A DNA stretch of 64,000 nt from Pseudomonas chlororaphis subsp. piscium (GTDB lineage: Bacteria; Pseudomonadota; Gammaproteobacteria; Pseudomonadales; Pseudomonadaceae): NCBI RefSeq assembly GCF_003850345.1, contig NZ_CP027707.1, forward strand, positions 1,178,001 through 1,242,000, given 5' to 3'. The notes under the pieces are model-generated. The model was not told the DNA's origin, did not search any database, and saw only the letters and a program-made list of their open reading frames with translations. The translations under genes were made by a program, and so were the position numbers. Shown in pieces: positions 51,624 through 63,461 of this stretch; the stretch's first letter is position 1, and every line of letters starts with the position of its first letter.

Positions 51624-52091
51624 ATGCTCTTCCTGATCGCCTATATCGGCAGTGTCGTACTGATCAACTACGCCTTTTCCACCGCTCCGCACCTGGACAT
51701 CATCTGGTCGGCCTGGGGCGGGCTGGTGTTCGTCCTGCGGGACATGGTGCAGACCCGCTTCGGCCATGGCGCGCTCGTCGCCATGCTGGTGGCGCTGGTG
51801 CTGTCCTACGTGACCTCCGAGCCGGCCATCGCCCTGGCCAGCGCCACGGCGTTCGCGGTCTCCGAGTGCATCGACTGGCTGGTGTTCAGCATTACCAAGC
51901 GCCCGCTGCACGACCGCCTGTGGATAAGTTCGGCGTTGAGCATTCCCCTGGACACCTTTATCTTTTTCGGACTGATCGACGCCTTGACCCCGGGCGTGAT
52001 CCTCACGGCGCTGGGGTCGAAGTTCGCCGGCGTGACCGTGGTCTGGCTGGCCATGGCCTGGCGTTTGCGCAAGGCGACGTGCGCCAGCTGA
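51624..52091 (+). CDS. VUT family membrane protein (queuosine-precursor-transporter-like)
   Basis: Small integral membrane protein of 155 residues with five to six hydrophobic segments ('[20 protein letters not shown]', '[16 protein letters not shown]', '[14 protein letters not shown]'). '[20 protein letters not shown]' is the Vut_1 hallmark seen in YhhQ/QueT-like transporters. Several members import preQ0 or preQ1, but this is a short member and the substrate is uncertain. '[20 protein letters not shown]' is also typical. Confidence 0.8.
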   Translation: MLFLIAYIGSVVLINYAFSTAPHLDIIWSAWGGLVFVLRDMVQTRFGHGALVAMLVALVLSYVTSEPAIALASATAFAVSECIDWLVFSITKRPLHDRLWISSALSIPLDTFIFFGLIDALTPGVILTALGSKFAGVTVVWLAMAWRLRKATCAS

Positions 52092-52194
52092 GGCCAAAGC
52101 GCGCGGTTCATGTAAAATGCCGCGCTTTCTTCCCCATGGGCCGCCCGCCTGGTGCGCGACCCTCGATGATCCGCTCCTTTTTGAGGACCTTCAG

Positions 52195-53376
52195 ATGACC
52201 CGTATCGGAACTCCATTGTCGCCAACCGCGACCCGCGTTTTGCTGTGTGGCTGTGGTGAGTTGGGCAAGGAAGTGGTGATCGAGCTGCAACGCCTGGGCG
52301 TTGAGGTGATTGCCGTGGATCGCTACGCCAATGCGCCGGCGATGCAGGTGGCCCATCGCAGCCATGTGATCAACATGCTCGACGGCGCCGCGCTGCGTGC
52401 GGTGATCGAGGCGGAGAAGCCGCACTTCATCGTGCCGGAGATCGAAGCCATCGCCACCGCCACCCTGGTGGAGCTGGAGTCCGAAGGGTTCACCGTGATC
52501 CCGACCGCCCGTGCCGCCCAGCTGACCATGAACCGCGAAGGCATCCGCCGCCTGGCCGCCGAAGAGCTGGACCTGCCGACCTCGCCTTACCACTTCGCCG
52601 ATACCTTCGAAGACTACCGCAAGGCGGTGGACGACCTGGGCTTCCCCTGCGTGGTCAAGCCGGTGATGAGTTCCTCGGGCAAGGGCCAGAGCCTGCTGCG
52701 CAGCGTCGACGACGTGCAGAAGGCCTGGGACTATGCCCAGGAAGGCGGGCGTGCCGGCAAGGGTCGGGTGATCATCGAGGGTTTCATCGATTTCGATTAC
52801 GAAATCACCCTGCTGACCGTGCGCCATGTCGGCGGCACCACCTTCTGCGCGCCGGTCGGCCACCGTCAGGAGAAGGGCGACTACCAGGAATCCTGGCAGC
52901 CCCAGGCCATGAGTCCAAAAGCCCTGGCCGAGTCCGAGCGCGTGGCCAAGGCGGTGACCGAGGCCCTGGGTGGTCGTGGCCTGTTCGGCGTTGAGCTGTT
53001 CATCAAGGGCGACCAGGTCTGGTTCAGCGAAGTGTCGCCGCGTCCCCATGACACCGGTCTGGTGACCCTGATTTCCCAGGACCTGTCGCAGTTCGCCCTG
53101 CATGCGCGGGCGATCCTCGGCTTGCCGATCCCGTTGATCCGTCAGTTCGGCCCATCGGCTTCGGCGGTGATCCTGGTGGAAGGCCAGTCGACCCAGACCG
53201 CTTTCGCCAACCTGGGCGCGGCCCTGAGCGAGCCGGACACTGCCCTGCGTCTGTTTGGCAAGCCTGAAGTCAACGGCCAGCGCCGCATGGGCGTGGCCCT
53301 GGCGCGCGACGAGTCGATCGAGGCCGCCCGGGCCAAGGCGACCCGTGCTTCCCAGGCGGTCGTTGTAGAGCTGTAA
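52195..53376 (+). CDS. purT: Formate-dependent phosphoribosylglycinamide formyltransferase PurT
   Basis: ATP-grasp enzyme that makes formyl-GAR from GAR, formate and ATP, an alternative to folate-dependent PurN. The 393-residue length is standard. It has the N-terminal '[20 protein letters not shown]', ATP-grasp residues in '[20 protein letters not shown]', and the metal/phosphate Glu in '[20 protein letters not shown]'. The ATG at 52195 is chosen as the family start. A TAAAAT -10-like box inside a GC-rich inverted repeat (52096-52128) lies upstream. Confidence 0.96.
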   Translation: MTRIGTPLSPTATRVLLCGCGELGKEVVIELQRLGVEVIAVDRYANAPAMQVAHRSHVINMLDGAALRAVIEAEKPHFIVPEIEAIATATLVELESEGFTVIPTARAAQLTMNREGIRRLAAEELDLPTSPYHFADTFEDYRKAVDDLGFPCVVKPVMSSSGKGQSLLRSVDDVQKAWDYAQEGGRAGKGRVIIEGFIDFDYEITLLTVRHVGGTTFCAPVGHRQEKGDYQESWQPQAMSPKALAESERVAKAVTEALGGRGLFGVELFIKGDQVWFSEVSPRPHDTGLVTLISQDLSQFALHARAILGLPIPLIRQFGPSASAVILVEGQSTQTAFANLGAALSEPDTALRLFGKPEVNGQRRMGVALARDESIEAARAKATRASQAVVVEL

Positions 53377-53379
53377 AAG

Positions 53380-53451
53380 CATCGCGGGCAAGCCTCGCTC
53401 CTACAGAAGAAAATGCGTGCTCTTCTGTAGGAGCGAGGCTTGCCCGCGATG
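53380..53451. repeat. REP element (type 1), perfect 31-bp palindrome
   Basis: Arms 53380-53410 and 53421-53451 are exact complements over 31 bp around a 10-base loop (AAATGCGTGC). It sits 3 bp after the purT stop and 8 bp before the end of the MFS gene, so both transcripts end in it. Confidence 0.95.
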
Positions 53452-53459
53452 ACGTTCTG

Positions 53460-54776
53460 TCAGCCGACCTGATTCAGGTCGTTATTGCGCGTTTCCTTCA
53501 GGCACAGCACAGCGATCAGGCTGAGCACCGCTGCCGCCGATACATAGCCGCCAACCCAACTCAATCCCCCCATCGCTACCAGCTTCTGAGCGAAGAAGGG
53601 TGCCGCCGAGGCGCCGACAATGCCGCCCAGGTTATAGGCCGCCGACGCGCCGGTATAACGCACGTGGGTCGGGAACAGCTCGGGCAGCAGGGCACCCATC
53701 GGGGCGAAGGTCACGCCCATCAGGAACAGCTCGATGCACAGGAACAGCGCCACGCCCCAGGTCGAGCCCTGGGTCAGCAGCGGTTCCATGGTGAAGCCGG
53801 AGAGAATCGCCAGCAGGCCGCCGATGATCAGCACCGGCTTGCGTCCATAACGGTCGCTGGCCCAGGCCGACAGCGGCGTGGCCGCGGCCATGAACAGCAC
53901 CGCGAAGCACAGCAGGCCGAGGAAGGTTTCGCGGCTGTAGCCGAGGGTCGCGACGCCGTAGCTCAGGGAGAACACCGTCGAGATATAAAACAGCGCGTAA
54001 CACACCACCATCGCCGAGGCGCCCAGCAGCACCGGCAGCCAGTACTGGCTGAACAGCTCGACCAGCGGCATCTTGACCCGTTCCTGGCGGGCGATGGCGT
54101 TGGCGAATACCGGGGTTTCATGCAGTTTCAGGCGCACATACAGGCCGACCAGCACCAGCGCGGCGCTGAGCAGGAACGGAATCCGCCAGCCCCAGGAGCG
54201 GAACTGTTCGTCGCTCAGGCTCATGGCCAGGGTCAGGAACAGGCCGTTGGCCGCGAGAAAACCGATCGATGGCCCCAGTTGCGGGAACATGCCGAACCAG
54301 GCGCGTTTGCCTTTGGGTGCATTTTCCGTGGCGAGCAGCGCGGCTCCGCCCCATTCGCCACCCAATCCCAGGCCCTGGCCGAAACGTAGCAGGCACAACA
54401 GGATCGGGGCCCAGGCGCCAATGCTGTCATAGCCGGGCAGCACGCCGATCAGCGTGGTGCACACGCCCATCAGCAGCAGCGATGCCACCAGGGTCGACTT
54501 GCGGCCGATCCGGTCGCCGAAGTGGCCGAACAGCGCCGAGCCCAGGGGGCGGGCGAGGAAGGCGATGCCAAAGGTCAGGAAGGCCGAGAGCATCTGGGCG
54601 GTGCCGGATGTCTGCGGGAAGAATACCGGGCCGATCACCAGCGCGGCGGCGGTGGCATACACATAGAAGTCATAGAACTCGATGGCGGTGCCGATAAAGC
54701 TGGCGGTGGCCACGCGGCTGGCGGAGTTGGTCGGCTGGGCAGGCACGGAGGCGCTGTAAGTGGTGCTGGTCGTCAT
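53460..54776 (-). CDS. MFS transporter, metabolite:H+ symporter (MHS) family
   Basis: Twelve-segment secondary transporter of 438 residues in the ShiA/YhjE/ProP-like MHS group. Hallmarks are 'ASFIGTAIEFYDFYVYATAA', 'RPLGSALFGHFGDRIGRKST', 'LRFGQGLGLGGEWGGAALLA' and 'GALLPELFPTHVRYTGASAA'. I start at the ATG at 54776 because AGGGA is correctly placed before it; an ATG 30 bp upstream lacks one. The substrate (small organic acid or betaine) is not predictable. It is monocistronic. Confidence 0.9.
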   Translation of the reverse strand: MTTSTTYSASVPAQPTNSASRVATASFIGTAIEFYDFYVYATAAALVIGPVFFPQTSGTAQMLSAFLTFGIAFLARPLGSALFGHFGDRIGRKSTLVASLLLMGVCTTLIGVLPGYDSIGAWAPILLCLLRFGQGLGLGGEWGGAALLATENAPKGKRAWFGMFPQLGPSIGFLAANGLFLTLAMSLSDEQFRSWGWRIPFLLSAALVLVGLYVRLKLHETPVFANAIARQERVKMPLVELFSQYWLPVLLGASAMVVCYALFYISTVFSLSYGVATLGYSRETFLGLLCFAVLFMAAATPLSAWASDRYGRKPVLIIGGLLAILSGFTMEPLLTQGSTWGVALFLCIELFLMGVTFAPMGALLPELFPTHVRYTGASAAYNLGGIVGASAAPFFAQKLVAMGGLSWVGGYVSAAAVLSLIAVLCLKETRNNDLNQVG

Positions 54777-55142
54777 GCGGTTATCCCTGACAGTCATGTG
54801 CTCCATCGGAGCGAATTATTATGGTCGAGCACCCAGGGATGTGGGTTTGGCGCGGGCGTGGCTCGGGGTGGGAGCGAAGCCTGCCAGAAGCGGGCGGAGC
54901 AGGGCAGAAGCCGCTGGGTGCGGGTAGCACGCGGGTGCTGCGGGGCTTGGGTAAGCGGATCGATTATAGGAAGGCCCCTAACGATCGAACAAGCGCGACT
55001 TGCCGCCCTGTAGCCGCTGCCGAGCCCGCGAGGCTGCGATCGGCGGCGCAGCCGTCGTAAACCAGGCGGCGCGGTACTTCCGTCGGATTGCGCTGCCCCT
55101 GCCAGCGCCCGCTCTGCGGTCGATCGCAGGCTTCGCCAGCGG
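54777..55142. other. Intergenic region between the MFS gene and the corC-like gene
   Basis: A 366-bp region without a gene. The part near the MFS gene holds a small palindrome GCTCC-ATC-GGAGC (54800-54812) that could be an operator. The middle has nothing I can name. From 55009 it is a type 2 REP element. Confidence 0.5.

Positions 55143-55147
<5 letters not shown>
55009..55147. repeat. REP element (type 2), long pair overlapping a stop codon
   Basis: TGTAGCCGCTGCCGAGCCCG begins at 55009 and the facing unit GCTTCGCCAGCGGCTACA ends at 55147. The last bases contain the corC-like stop codon (CTA at 55143-55145), so the element supplies the end of that gene. Confidence 0.85.
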
Positions 55148-56381
<1,234 letters not shown>

Positions 56382-56393
56382 TATCGCCGCTCG

Positions 56394-57206
56394 TCAGATG
56401 TGCAGGATGTATTCACGGACCAGCTTGCTGCCGAAGTACGCCAGCATCAGCAGGCAGAAACCGGCCAGGGTCCAGCGAATCGCCTTGTGTCCGCGCCAGC
56501 CGAGGCGGTTGCGGCCCCACAGCAGCACGCTGAACACCACCCAGGCCAGGCACGCCAGCAGGGTCTTGTGCACCAGGTGCTGGGCGAACAGGTTCTCGAC
56601 GAACAGCCAGCCGGAGATCAGCGACAGCGAAAGCAGGGTCCAGCCGGCCCAGAGGAAGCCGAACAGCAGGCTTTCCATGGTCTGCAGCGGCGGAAAGTTC
56701 TTGATCAGCCCGGACGGGTGCTTGTGCTTGAGCTGGTGGTCCTGCACCAGCAGCAACAGGGCCTGGAACACGGCGATGGTGAACATGCCGTAGGCGAGGA
56801 TCGACAGCAGGATATGGGCGAGGATGCCCGGTTCTTCGTCGATCACCGGCACCGTGCCGGTGGGCACGAACTGCGCCAGCAGCACGGTCAGCGCTCCCAG
56901 CGGAAACAGCAGGACCAGCAGGTTCTCCACCGGAATGCGCGAGCAGGCCAGCAGGGTCAGGGCAATCACCGCGGCGGCGATCAGGCTGGCGGCGCTGAAG
57001 AAATCCAGGCCCAGGCCCACGGGCGTCATCAGGTGGGTCAGCAGGCTGGCGCTGTGGGCGAGCAGGGCAAGGATGCCGAGCGAGACCAGCAGGCGCTTGT
57101 TCGTCTTGGCGGCTTGGGCCAGACGAGTGCCTTGATAGAGGGTCGCAGCGGCATAGAGACAGGCGGCGGCGAGAGTGGTTAGCAAGCTGGGTGACAAGGG
57201 GAGCAT
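56394..57206 (-). CDS. CcsA-like cytochrome c assembly membrane protein (YpjD)
   Basis: Polytopic membrane protein of 270 residues with about eight segments, homologous to CcsA/YpjD. The heme-handling type motif is not obvious as a WWD, but the family stretch 'FLFWAGWTLLSLSLISGWLF' (as LLFGFLWAGWTLL) and 'HKTLLACLAWVVFSVLLWGR' with its conserved His are present. I use the ATG at 57206 preceded by AAGGGGAG region on the plus-strand complement. It lies divergent from ffh, a pairing common in proteobacteria. Its role is unknown; it may not bind heme. Confidence 0.88.
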   Translation of the reverse strand: MLPLSPSLLTTLAAACLYAAATLYQGTRLAQAAKTNKRLLVSLGILALLAHSASLLTHLMTPVGLGLDFFSAASLIAAAVIALTLLACSRIPVENLLVLLFPLGALTVLLAQFVPTGTVPVIDEEPGILAHILLSILAYGMFTIAVFQALLLLVQDHQLKHKHPSGLIKNFPPLQTMESLLFGFLWAGWTLLSLSLISGWLFVENLFAQHLVHKTLLACLAWVVFSVLLWGRNRLGWRGHKAIRWTLAGFCLLMLAYFGSKLVREYILHI

Positions 57207-57312
57207 AAATCCTGTTAGGCAAGCCCGAAAGTCGTTGAGTTTGGCATAGAACCGCCAAAACACGAAAGACCGCGCAACCAGACGGCGGCTGTGCGCCGCA
57301 CGCAGTCTTCGC

Positions 57313-57318
57313 TATAAT
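57313..57318 (+). promoter_or_regulatory. ffh promoter -10 element
   Basis: A perfect TATAAT at 57313-57318 lies 87 bp before the ffh ATG; the -35 position (57290-57295, TGTGCG) is poor. A CCTCTT-TATAT-AAGGGG hairpin follows in the leader. Confidence 0.6.
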
Positions 57319-57404
57319 CCGCGACCTGCCCACGGAGCACCTCTTTATATAAGGGGCCCGAGCCGCCATTACCTCGGTCTACTTAGGGCCTGAAAGGATC
57401 GCGC

Positions 57405-58781
<1,377 letters not shown>

Positions 58782-58789
58782 AGAATCCG

Positions 58790-58812
58790 CGCCGGCAGCC
58801 ATGCCGGCGTTT
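58790..58812 (+). terminator. Terminator after ffh
   Basis: CGCCGGC (58790-58796) pairs with GCCGGCG (58803-58809), followed by TTT. A second GC-rich stem follows at once. Confidence 0.65.
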
Positions 58813-58929
58813 CCCGCGGGGACGCGGGACCTCCAGCAAACCCGCGTTTGGCGGGAGCTGACTCGCCGTTGTTGCCAACGGCCCTATAGCAAATCTGGAT
58901 GGCAGCCGGTAGGCGCCGGAAAAAGTCAT

Positions 58930-58957
58930 TTGCAAAAGTCCGGATATTCCTTAGAAT
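58930..58957 (+). promoter_or_regulatory. rpsP operon promoter
   Basis: TTGCAA (58930-58935) and TAGAAT (58952-58957) with a 16-bp spacer, 72 bp upstream of rpsP. Confidence 0.7.
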
Positions 58958-59029
58958 ATGCGGCCTTTCGGGCACCCATGCCCGCTGTGCATTTAGATTT
59001 GCAGCACCGACTACAGGAACGATGTTCAC

Positions 59030-59281
59030 ATGCTAACAATCCGTCTTGCCCTTGGCGGCTCCAAAAAGCGCCCGTTTTACCACTTGACCGTGACCGACAG
59101 CCGCAACCCACGCGACGGTTCGCACAAAGAACAAGTTGGCTTCTTCAACCCGATCGCTCGTGGTCAAGAAGTCCGCCTGTCCGTGAACCAAGAGCGCGTA
59201 GCCTACTGGCTGAGCGTTGGTGCACAACCGTCTGAGCGCGTTGCTCAGCTGTTGAAGGAATCGGCTAAGGCTGCAGCCTGA
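59030..59281 (+). CDS. rpsP: 30S ribosomal protein S16
   Basis: Small-subunit assembly protein of 83 residues. It shows '[20 protein letters not shown]', '[20 protein letters not shown]' and '[20 protein letters not shown]', all standard for S16. It is first of rpsP-rimM-trmD-rplS; rimM starts 5 bp after its stop. Confidence 0.98.
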   Translation: MLTIRLALGGSKKRPFYHLTVTDSRNPRDGSHKEQVGFFNPIARGQEVRLSVNQERVAYWLSVGAQPSERVAQLLKESAKAAA

Positions 59282-59286
59282 ACCCT

Positions 59287-59823
59287 ATGAACGCGACGCC
59301 TGCTCCTGCTGATGATTTGATCGTTATCGGCAAAATCTACTCTGTTCACGGCGTTCGCGGCGAAGTGAAGGTTTATTCCTTTACTGATCCGATTAAAAAC
59401 CTGTTGGATTACAAAACCTGGACGCTCAAGCGCGAAGGTAGCGTGAAACAGGTTGAGCTGGTCAGCGGACGCGGGAATGAAAAATTCCTGGTCGCAAAGC
59501 TCAAGGGTCTCGATGATCGTGAAGAAGCGCGTCTTCTGGCCGGTTATGAGATCTGCGTGCCGCGTAACCTGTTCCCTGAACTGACCGACGGCGAGTACTA
59601 CTGGTACCAGCTGCAAGGTCTCAAGGTCATCGACACTCACGGACAACTGTTCGGGAAGATCGATCACCTGCTGGAGACCGGCTCGAACGATGTAATGGTG
59701 GTCAAGCCTTGCGCTGGCAGCCTGGATGATCGCGAACGCCTGTTGCCCTATACCGAGCAATGCGTGTTGGCCGTCGACCTGGCAGCGGGCGAGATGAAGG
59801 TGGATTGGGACGCGGACTTCTGA
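59287..59823 (+). CDS. rimM: 16S rRNA processing protein RimM
   Basis: Assembly factor for the 30S head that binds S19, 178 residues. It has the N-terminal barrel '[20 protein letters not shown]' and the C-terminal PRC-barrel domain with '[20 protein letters not shown]' and the late '[20 protein letters not shown]'. It lies between rpsP and trmD in the conserved operon. Confidence 0.97.
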   Translation: MNATPAPADDLIVIGKIYSVHGVRGEVKVYSFTDPIKNLLDYKTWTLKREGSVKQVELVSGRGNEKFLVAKLKGLDDREEARLLAGYEICVPRNLFPELTDGEYYWYQLQGLKVIDTHGQLFGKIDHLLETGSNDVMVVKPCAGSLDDRERLLPYTEQCVLAVDLAAGEMKVDWDADF

Positions 59824-59825
59824 AC

Positions 59826-60578
59826 GTGGCTAGCCTGCGCGTAGAAGTGATCAGTTTGTTTCCCGAGATGTTTTCCGCCATCAGCGACTACGGCATAACC
59901 AGCCGCGCGGTGAAACAGGGGCTCTTGCAGCTGACCTGTTGGAATCCGCGAGACTACACCACGGATCGACATCACACTGTGGACGATCGCCCATTTGGCG
60001 GTGGCCCGGGCATGGTGATGAAGATCAAGCCCCTGGAAGATGCTCTGGTTCAGGCCAGGCAGGCAGCCGGGGAGGGCGCGAAGGTGATTTACCTGTCGCC
60101 CCAAGGCCGCAAACTGACTCAGTCGGCGGTACGCGAGTTGGCGAATGAGGATGCATTGATCCTGATTGCCGGTCGTTATGAAGGCATTGACGAGCGTTTT
60201 ATTGAAGCTCATGTCGATGAAGAGTGGTCGATTGGCGACTATGTACTCTCCGGTGGCGAGCTGCCGGCGATGGTCCTGATTGATGCGGTTACGCGACTGC
60301 TGCCCGGAGCTTTAGGGCATGCGGATTCCGCGGAGGAAGATTCCTTCACGGATGGTCTGCTGGATTGCCCGCACTACACCCGACCGGAGGTGTATGCGGA
60401 TCAGCGTGTTCCCGACGTGTTGCTGAGTGGCAACCACGCACACATCCGGCGTTGGCGTTTACAGCAGTCCCTTGGTCGGACCTATGAACGACGCGCCGAT
60501 CTTCTGGAAAGCCGCTCGCTTTCTGGAGAAGAGAAGAAGCTGCTCGAGGAATACATCTGCGAGCGGGACGATAGTTAA
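59826..60578 (+). CDS. trmD: tRNA (guanine-37-N1)-methyltransferase TrmD
   Basis: Knotted SPOUT methyltransferase making m1G37, which prevents frameshifts. The 250 residues include '[20 protein letters not shown]', '[20 protein letters not shown]', and the SAM-binding knot '[20 protein letters not shown]'. I use the GTG at 59826, 2 bp after the rimM stop, which gives the family start (V/M-A-S-L-R-V); the longer frame only overlaps rimM. Confidence 0.96.
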   Translation: MASLRVEVISLFPEMFSAISDYGITSRAVKQGLLQLTCWNPRDYTTDRHHTVDDRPFGGGPGMVMKIKPLEDALVQARQAAGEGAKVIYLSPQGRKLTQSAVRELANEDALILIAGRYEGIDERFIEAHVDEEWSIGDYVLSGGELPAMVLIDAVTRLLPGALGHADSAEEDSFTDGLLDCPHYTRPEVYADQRVPDVLLSGNHAHIRRWRLQQSLGRTYERRADLLESRSLSGEEKKLLEEYICERDDS

Positions 60579-60623
60579 CAACGTATCGATGGTAGATCCG
60601 ACGATTTACCTTAGGAGCACAGC

Positions 60624-60974
60624 ATGACCAACAAAATCATCCTTGCACTCGAAGCAGAGCAGATGACCAAAGAGATCCCAGCCTTTGCCCCGGGCGACAC
60701 CATTGTCGTTCAGGTGAAAGTGAAGGAAGGCGATCGTTCCCGTCTGCAAGCGTTCGAAGGCGTTGTAATCGCCAAGCGTAACCGCGGCGTGAACAGTGCA
60801 TTCACCGTTCGTAAAATCTCCAACGGTGTTGGCGTAGAGCGTACTTTCCAGACCTACAGCCCGCAAATCGACAGCATGGCTGTCAAGCGTCGCGGTGACG
60901 TACGTAAAGCCAAGCTGTACTACCTGCGCGACCTGTCGGGTAAAGCAGCTCGCATCAAGGAAAAACTGGCTTAA
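60624..60974 (+). CDS. rplS: 50S ribosomal protein L19
   Basis: Large-subunit protein at the intersubunit bridge, 116 residues. Standard L19 text: '[20 protein letters not shown]', '[20 protein letters not shown]' and '[20 protein letters not shown]'. AGGAG precedes the ATG. It is last in the operon and followed by a strong terminator. Confidence 0.98.
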   Translation: MTNKIILALEAEQMTKEIPAFAPGDTIVVQVKVKEGDRSRLQAFEGVVIAKRNRGVNSAFTVRKISNGVGVERTFQTYSPQIDSMAVKRRGDVRKAKLYYLRDLSGKAARIKEKLA

Positions 60975-60992
60975 GTCCAGCTTCCGATGCAG

Positions 60993-61020
60993 AAAAAAGC
61001 AGCCTACGGGCTGCTTTTTT
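60993..61020 (+). terminator. Rho-independent terminator of rpsP operon
   Basis: AAAAAAGCAGCC (60993-61004) pairs with GGGCTGCTTTTTT after a 3-4 base loop. Confidence 0.9.
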
Positions 61021-61065
61021 GTTGCCCGTCATTTATCCCCGAATTGTGTTTCAGGCAGTAGAACC

Positions 61066-61479
61066 ATGAGCCCCCGCGAGCAAGAAATCCAACGCCGGAC
61101 CGAGCTGTCGGTCACCCGCGTGACCAAGGCGGTATTCCCGTCGACCACCAATCACCACAACACCCTGTTCGGCGGCACGGCGCTGGCCTGGATGGACGAA
61201 GTGTCGTTCATCGCCGCGACTCGTTTCTGCCGGCTGCCGCTGGTCACCGTGTCCACCGACCGTATCGACTTCAATCACCCGATTGCCGCGGGCTCCATCG
61301 TCGAGCTGGTGGGAAGGGTGGTGAAGGTCGGCAATACCAGCCTCAAGGTCGAGGTTGAAGTCTTCGTCGAGAGCATGAGTTGCGATGGTCGGGAGAAGGC
61401 CATCCATGGCCTGTTCAGCTTCGTCGCCATCGATGACGACAAGCGCCCGGTGCCGGTGCTGCCGGGGTTTGCGGACTGA
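61066..61479 (+). CDS. Acyl-CoA thioesterase, hotdog fold (YciA type)
   Basis: Cytosolic thioesterase of 137 residues in the YciA/BACH group that hydrolyses acyl-CoA. It shows 'TKAVFPSTTNHHNTLFGGTA' with the catalytic-type Asn/His and Gly, then 'LAWMDEVSFIAATRFCRLPL' with the Asp, and 'TVSTDRIDFNHPIAAGSIVE'. The ATG at 61066 is the family start; an upstream frame only crosses the rplS terminator. The preferred acyl chain is unknown. Confidence 0.9.
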   Translation: MSPREQEIQRRTELSVTRVTKAVFPSTTNHHNTLFGGTALAWMDEVSFIAATRFCRLPLVTVSTDRIDFNHPIAAGSIVELVGRVVKVGNTSLKVEVEVFVESMSCDGREKAIHGLFSFVAIDDDKRPVPVLPGFAD

Positions 61480-61543
61480 TTGCGAGCAAGCCTCGCTCCT
61501 GCGGGATTTCACCCTTCTGTAGGAGCGAGGCTTGTCCGCGATG
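61480..61543. repeat. REP element (type 1), inverted pair
   Basis: TTGCGAGCAAGCCTCGCTCC begins at 61480, directly after a stop codon; the facing TGTAGGAGCGAGGCTTGTCC begins near 61518. It separates two convergent genes. Confidence 0.9.
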
Positions 61544-61548
61544 GGCTA

Positions 61549-63354
61549 TCAGGCCGTCGTATCCTTCTGAATCAAGGCCACCAGGGTCCAGCCCGCTGTG
61601 GGCTTGAGGGCGCTGCCCGGCGTCACCACATGCACCCAGCCGCTGTTGTCGCGAGCGAACAGCAAGGTCGCCCGCTCACCATGCAGCGCCTGGTAATCCT
61701 CCCAGCCAAAACCCTCGGTCAGGTTGGTGCTGTACAACTCCGCACCCTGTCCCAGCAGGCTGGCCAGTTTGCTGTAGGACAGCGCCTCGCTACCCAGCAG
61801 ATGCCCGCGGTGTTCATGGCTGGCTCGGTGTTTGTCGGTGCGCCGGCTTTCCTGGCTGTTGGCCAGGCCGAACAGGCGCTGATGGCCGAAGTCATGACGG
61901 AAGCGCATGGAGGCCAGGGTATTCAGTTCGCCGGAGGGCGACAGCGCCAGCAGATGGCCAAGCCCAACCAGATCCAGGTGGGCATCGGCGTGTTGCGACG
62001 CGGGGTTGCCGAAGTAGGTCGGCAGGCCGTCCATGCGCGCGGCACGGATGTTTTCCCAGCTCGAATCGGTCAGCAGCACGCGACTGCCCAGTTGTTGCAG
62101 GGCCTTGCCGATGGTCCGCGCCGGAGCGTTCGCCCCGACGATCAGGAAGCCGCTCGGCGCCGGCTCCGCGACCTTCAGCAGGCGGGCCAGCGGCCGCGCG
62201 GTGGCGCTTTGCAGCACCACGGTGCCGATGATCACGGCAAAGGTCAGCGGCACCAGCAACAGCGCGCCTTCATGGCCGGCCTGGTCCAGGCGAATGGCGA
62301 AGATCGCCGAGACAGCCGCGGCAACTATGCCCCGCGGCGCGATCCAGGCCAGCAAGGCGCGCTCGCGCCAGCTCAGGTTGGAGCCGGCGGTGGACAGCAG
62401 CACGTTCAAGGGCCGGGCGATGAACTGGATCACCAGCAGCAGAATCAACACCAGCGGCCCCAGAGCGATCAGGGCGTTGAGGTCGAGGCGCGCCGCCAGC
62501 AGGATGAACAGCCCGGAAATCAGCAGCACGCTGAGGTTTTCCTTGAAGTGCAGGATGTGCCGGACGTCGACGTCCTTCATGTTGGCCATCCACATGCCCA
62601 TCAGGGTCACGGCCAGCAGCCCGGACTCATGCATCACCTGGTTGGCGCCGATGAAGATGCCCAGCACCGCCGCGAGCGTGGCCAGGTTGTGCAGGTATTC
62701 CGGCAGCCACTGGCGGCGCATGACGGTGCCCAGCACCCAACCGCCGACGATGCCGAACAGGCTGCCGCAGAGGATCACCCCGCCGAAGGTCATCAGGCTG
62801 TGCTGCAGGCCCTGGCCCTCGGCGCTGGCGATGATGAAGCTGTAGACCACCACCGCCAGCAGGGCGCCGATCGGGTCGATGACGATACCTTCCCAGCGCA
62901 GGATGTTGGCGATCGACGCCTTGGGCCGGACCACCCGCAGCATGGGCACGATCACGGTGGGCCCGGTGACCAGGGTCAAGGTGCCGAACAGCAGCGCCAG
63001 CAGCCAGTCGAAACCCAGCAGCCAGTGGGTGGCCAGGGTGATCACCGCCCAGGTCGAAAGGGCGCCGATGGTCACCAGCCGGTGCACCACCTTGCCGATC
63101 TCGCGCCATTCCGACAGGTGTAGGGTCAGGCTGCCTTCAAACAGGATCAAGGCCACCGCCAGCGACACCAGCGGCATCAGCAGCGGTCCGAACAACTCTT
63201 GTGGGTCGAGCCAGCCCAGGACCGGGCCGGCGAGAATGCCGCTCAACAGCAGGAACAGAATGGCTGGCAGTTTCAGGCGCCAGGCCAGCCATTGGCAGCC
63301 TACTGCCGCCACGCCTATGCCGCCAAAGGCCAACAGAATCTGTTGCTCGTTCAT
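61549..63354 (-). CDS. CPA1-type cation:proton antiporter with C-terminal regulatory domain
   Basis: Sodium or potassium/proton antiporter of 601 residues. The membrane part (1 to about 395) has 12-13 segments with 'AILFLLLSGILAGPVLGWLD', 'TLVTGPTVIVPMLRVVRPKA' and the ion-site Asp in 'LRWEGIVIDPIGALLAVVVY'. The cytoplasmic part begins with a degenerate Rossmann RCK/TrkA-N-like domain ('SGFLIVGANAPARTIGKALQ') and ends with a domain of about 80 residues. The true ion and direction are not predictable. It is divergent from xerD. Confidence 0.9.
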   Translation of the reverse strand: MNEQQILLAFGGIGVAAVGCQWLAWRLKLPAILFLLLSGILAGPVLGWLDPQELFGPLLMPLVSLAVALILFEGSLTLHLSEWREIGKVVHRLVTIGALSTWAVITLATHWLLGFDWLLALLFGTLTLVTGPTVIVPMLRVVRPKASIANILRWEGIVIDPIGALLAVVVYSFIIASAEGQGLQHSLMTFGGVILCGSLFGIVGGWVLGTVMRRQWLPEYLHNLATLAAVLGIFIGANQVMHESGLLAVTLMGMWMANMKDVDVRHILHFKENLSVLLISGLFILLAARLDLNALIALGPLVLILLLVIQFIARPLNVLLSTAGSNLSWRERALLAWIAPRGIVAAAVSAIFAIRLDQAGHEGALLLVPLTFAVIIGTVVLQSATARPLARLLKVAEPAPSGFLIVGANAPARTIGKALQQLGSRVLLTDSSWENIRAARMDGLPTYFGNPASQHADAHLDLVGLGHLLALSPSGELNTLASMRFRHDFGHQRLFGLANSQESRRTDKHRASHEHRGHLLGSEALSYSKLASLLGQGAELYSTNLTEGFGWEDYQALHGERATLLFARDNSGWVHVVTPGSALKPTAGWTLVALIQKDTTA

Positions 63355-63461
63355 TGAAGCTCCCTGTTCCTTGAAATAGCGGGCTATGAAAGACTAGCGA
63401 CCCTCTGCACAGTTCACTATTTATTTGCGCCCGGCCTCAAGCCCGCGCCTTTCGAGTATTT

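Noticed and set aside
61480..63123. Plus-strand frame of about 550 codons opposite the antiporter
   Set aside because: Gln/Gly/His-rich shadow of the antiporter gene; it also starts within a REP element.
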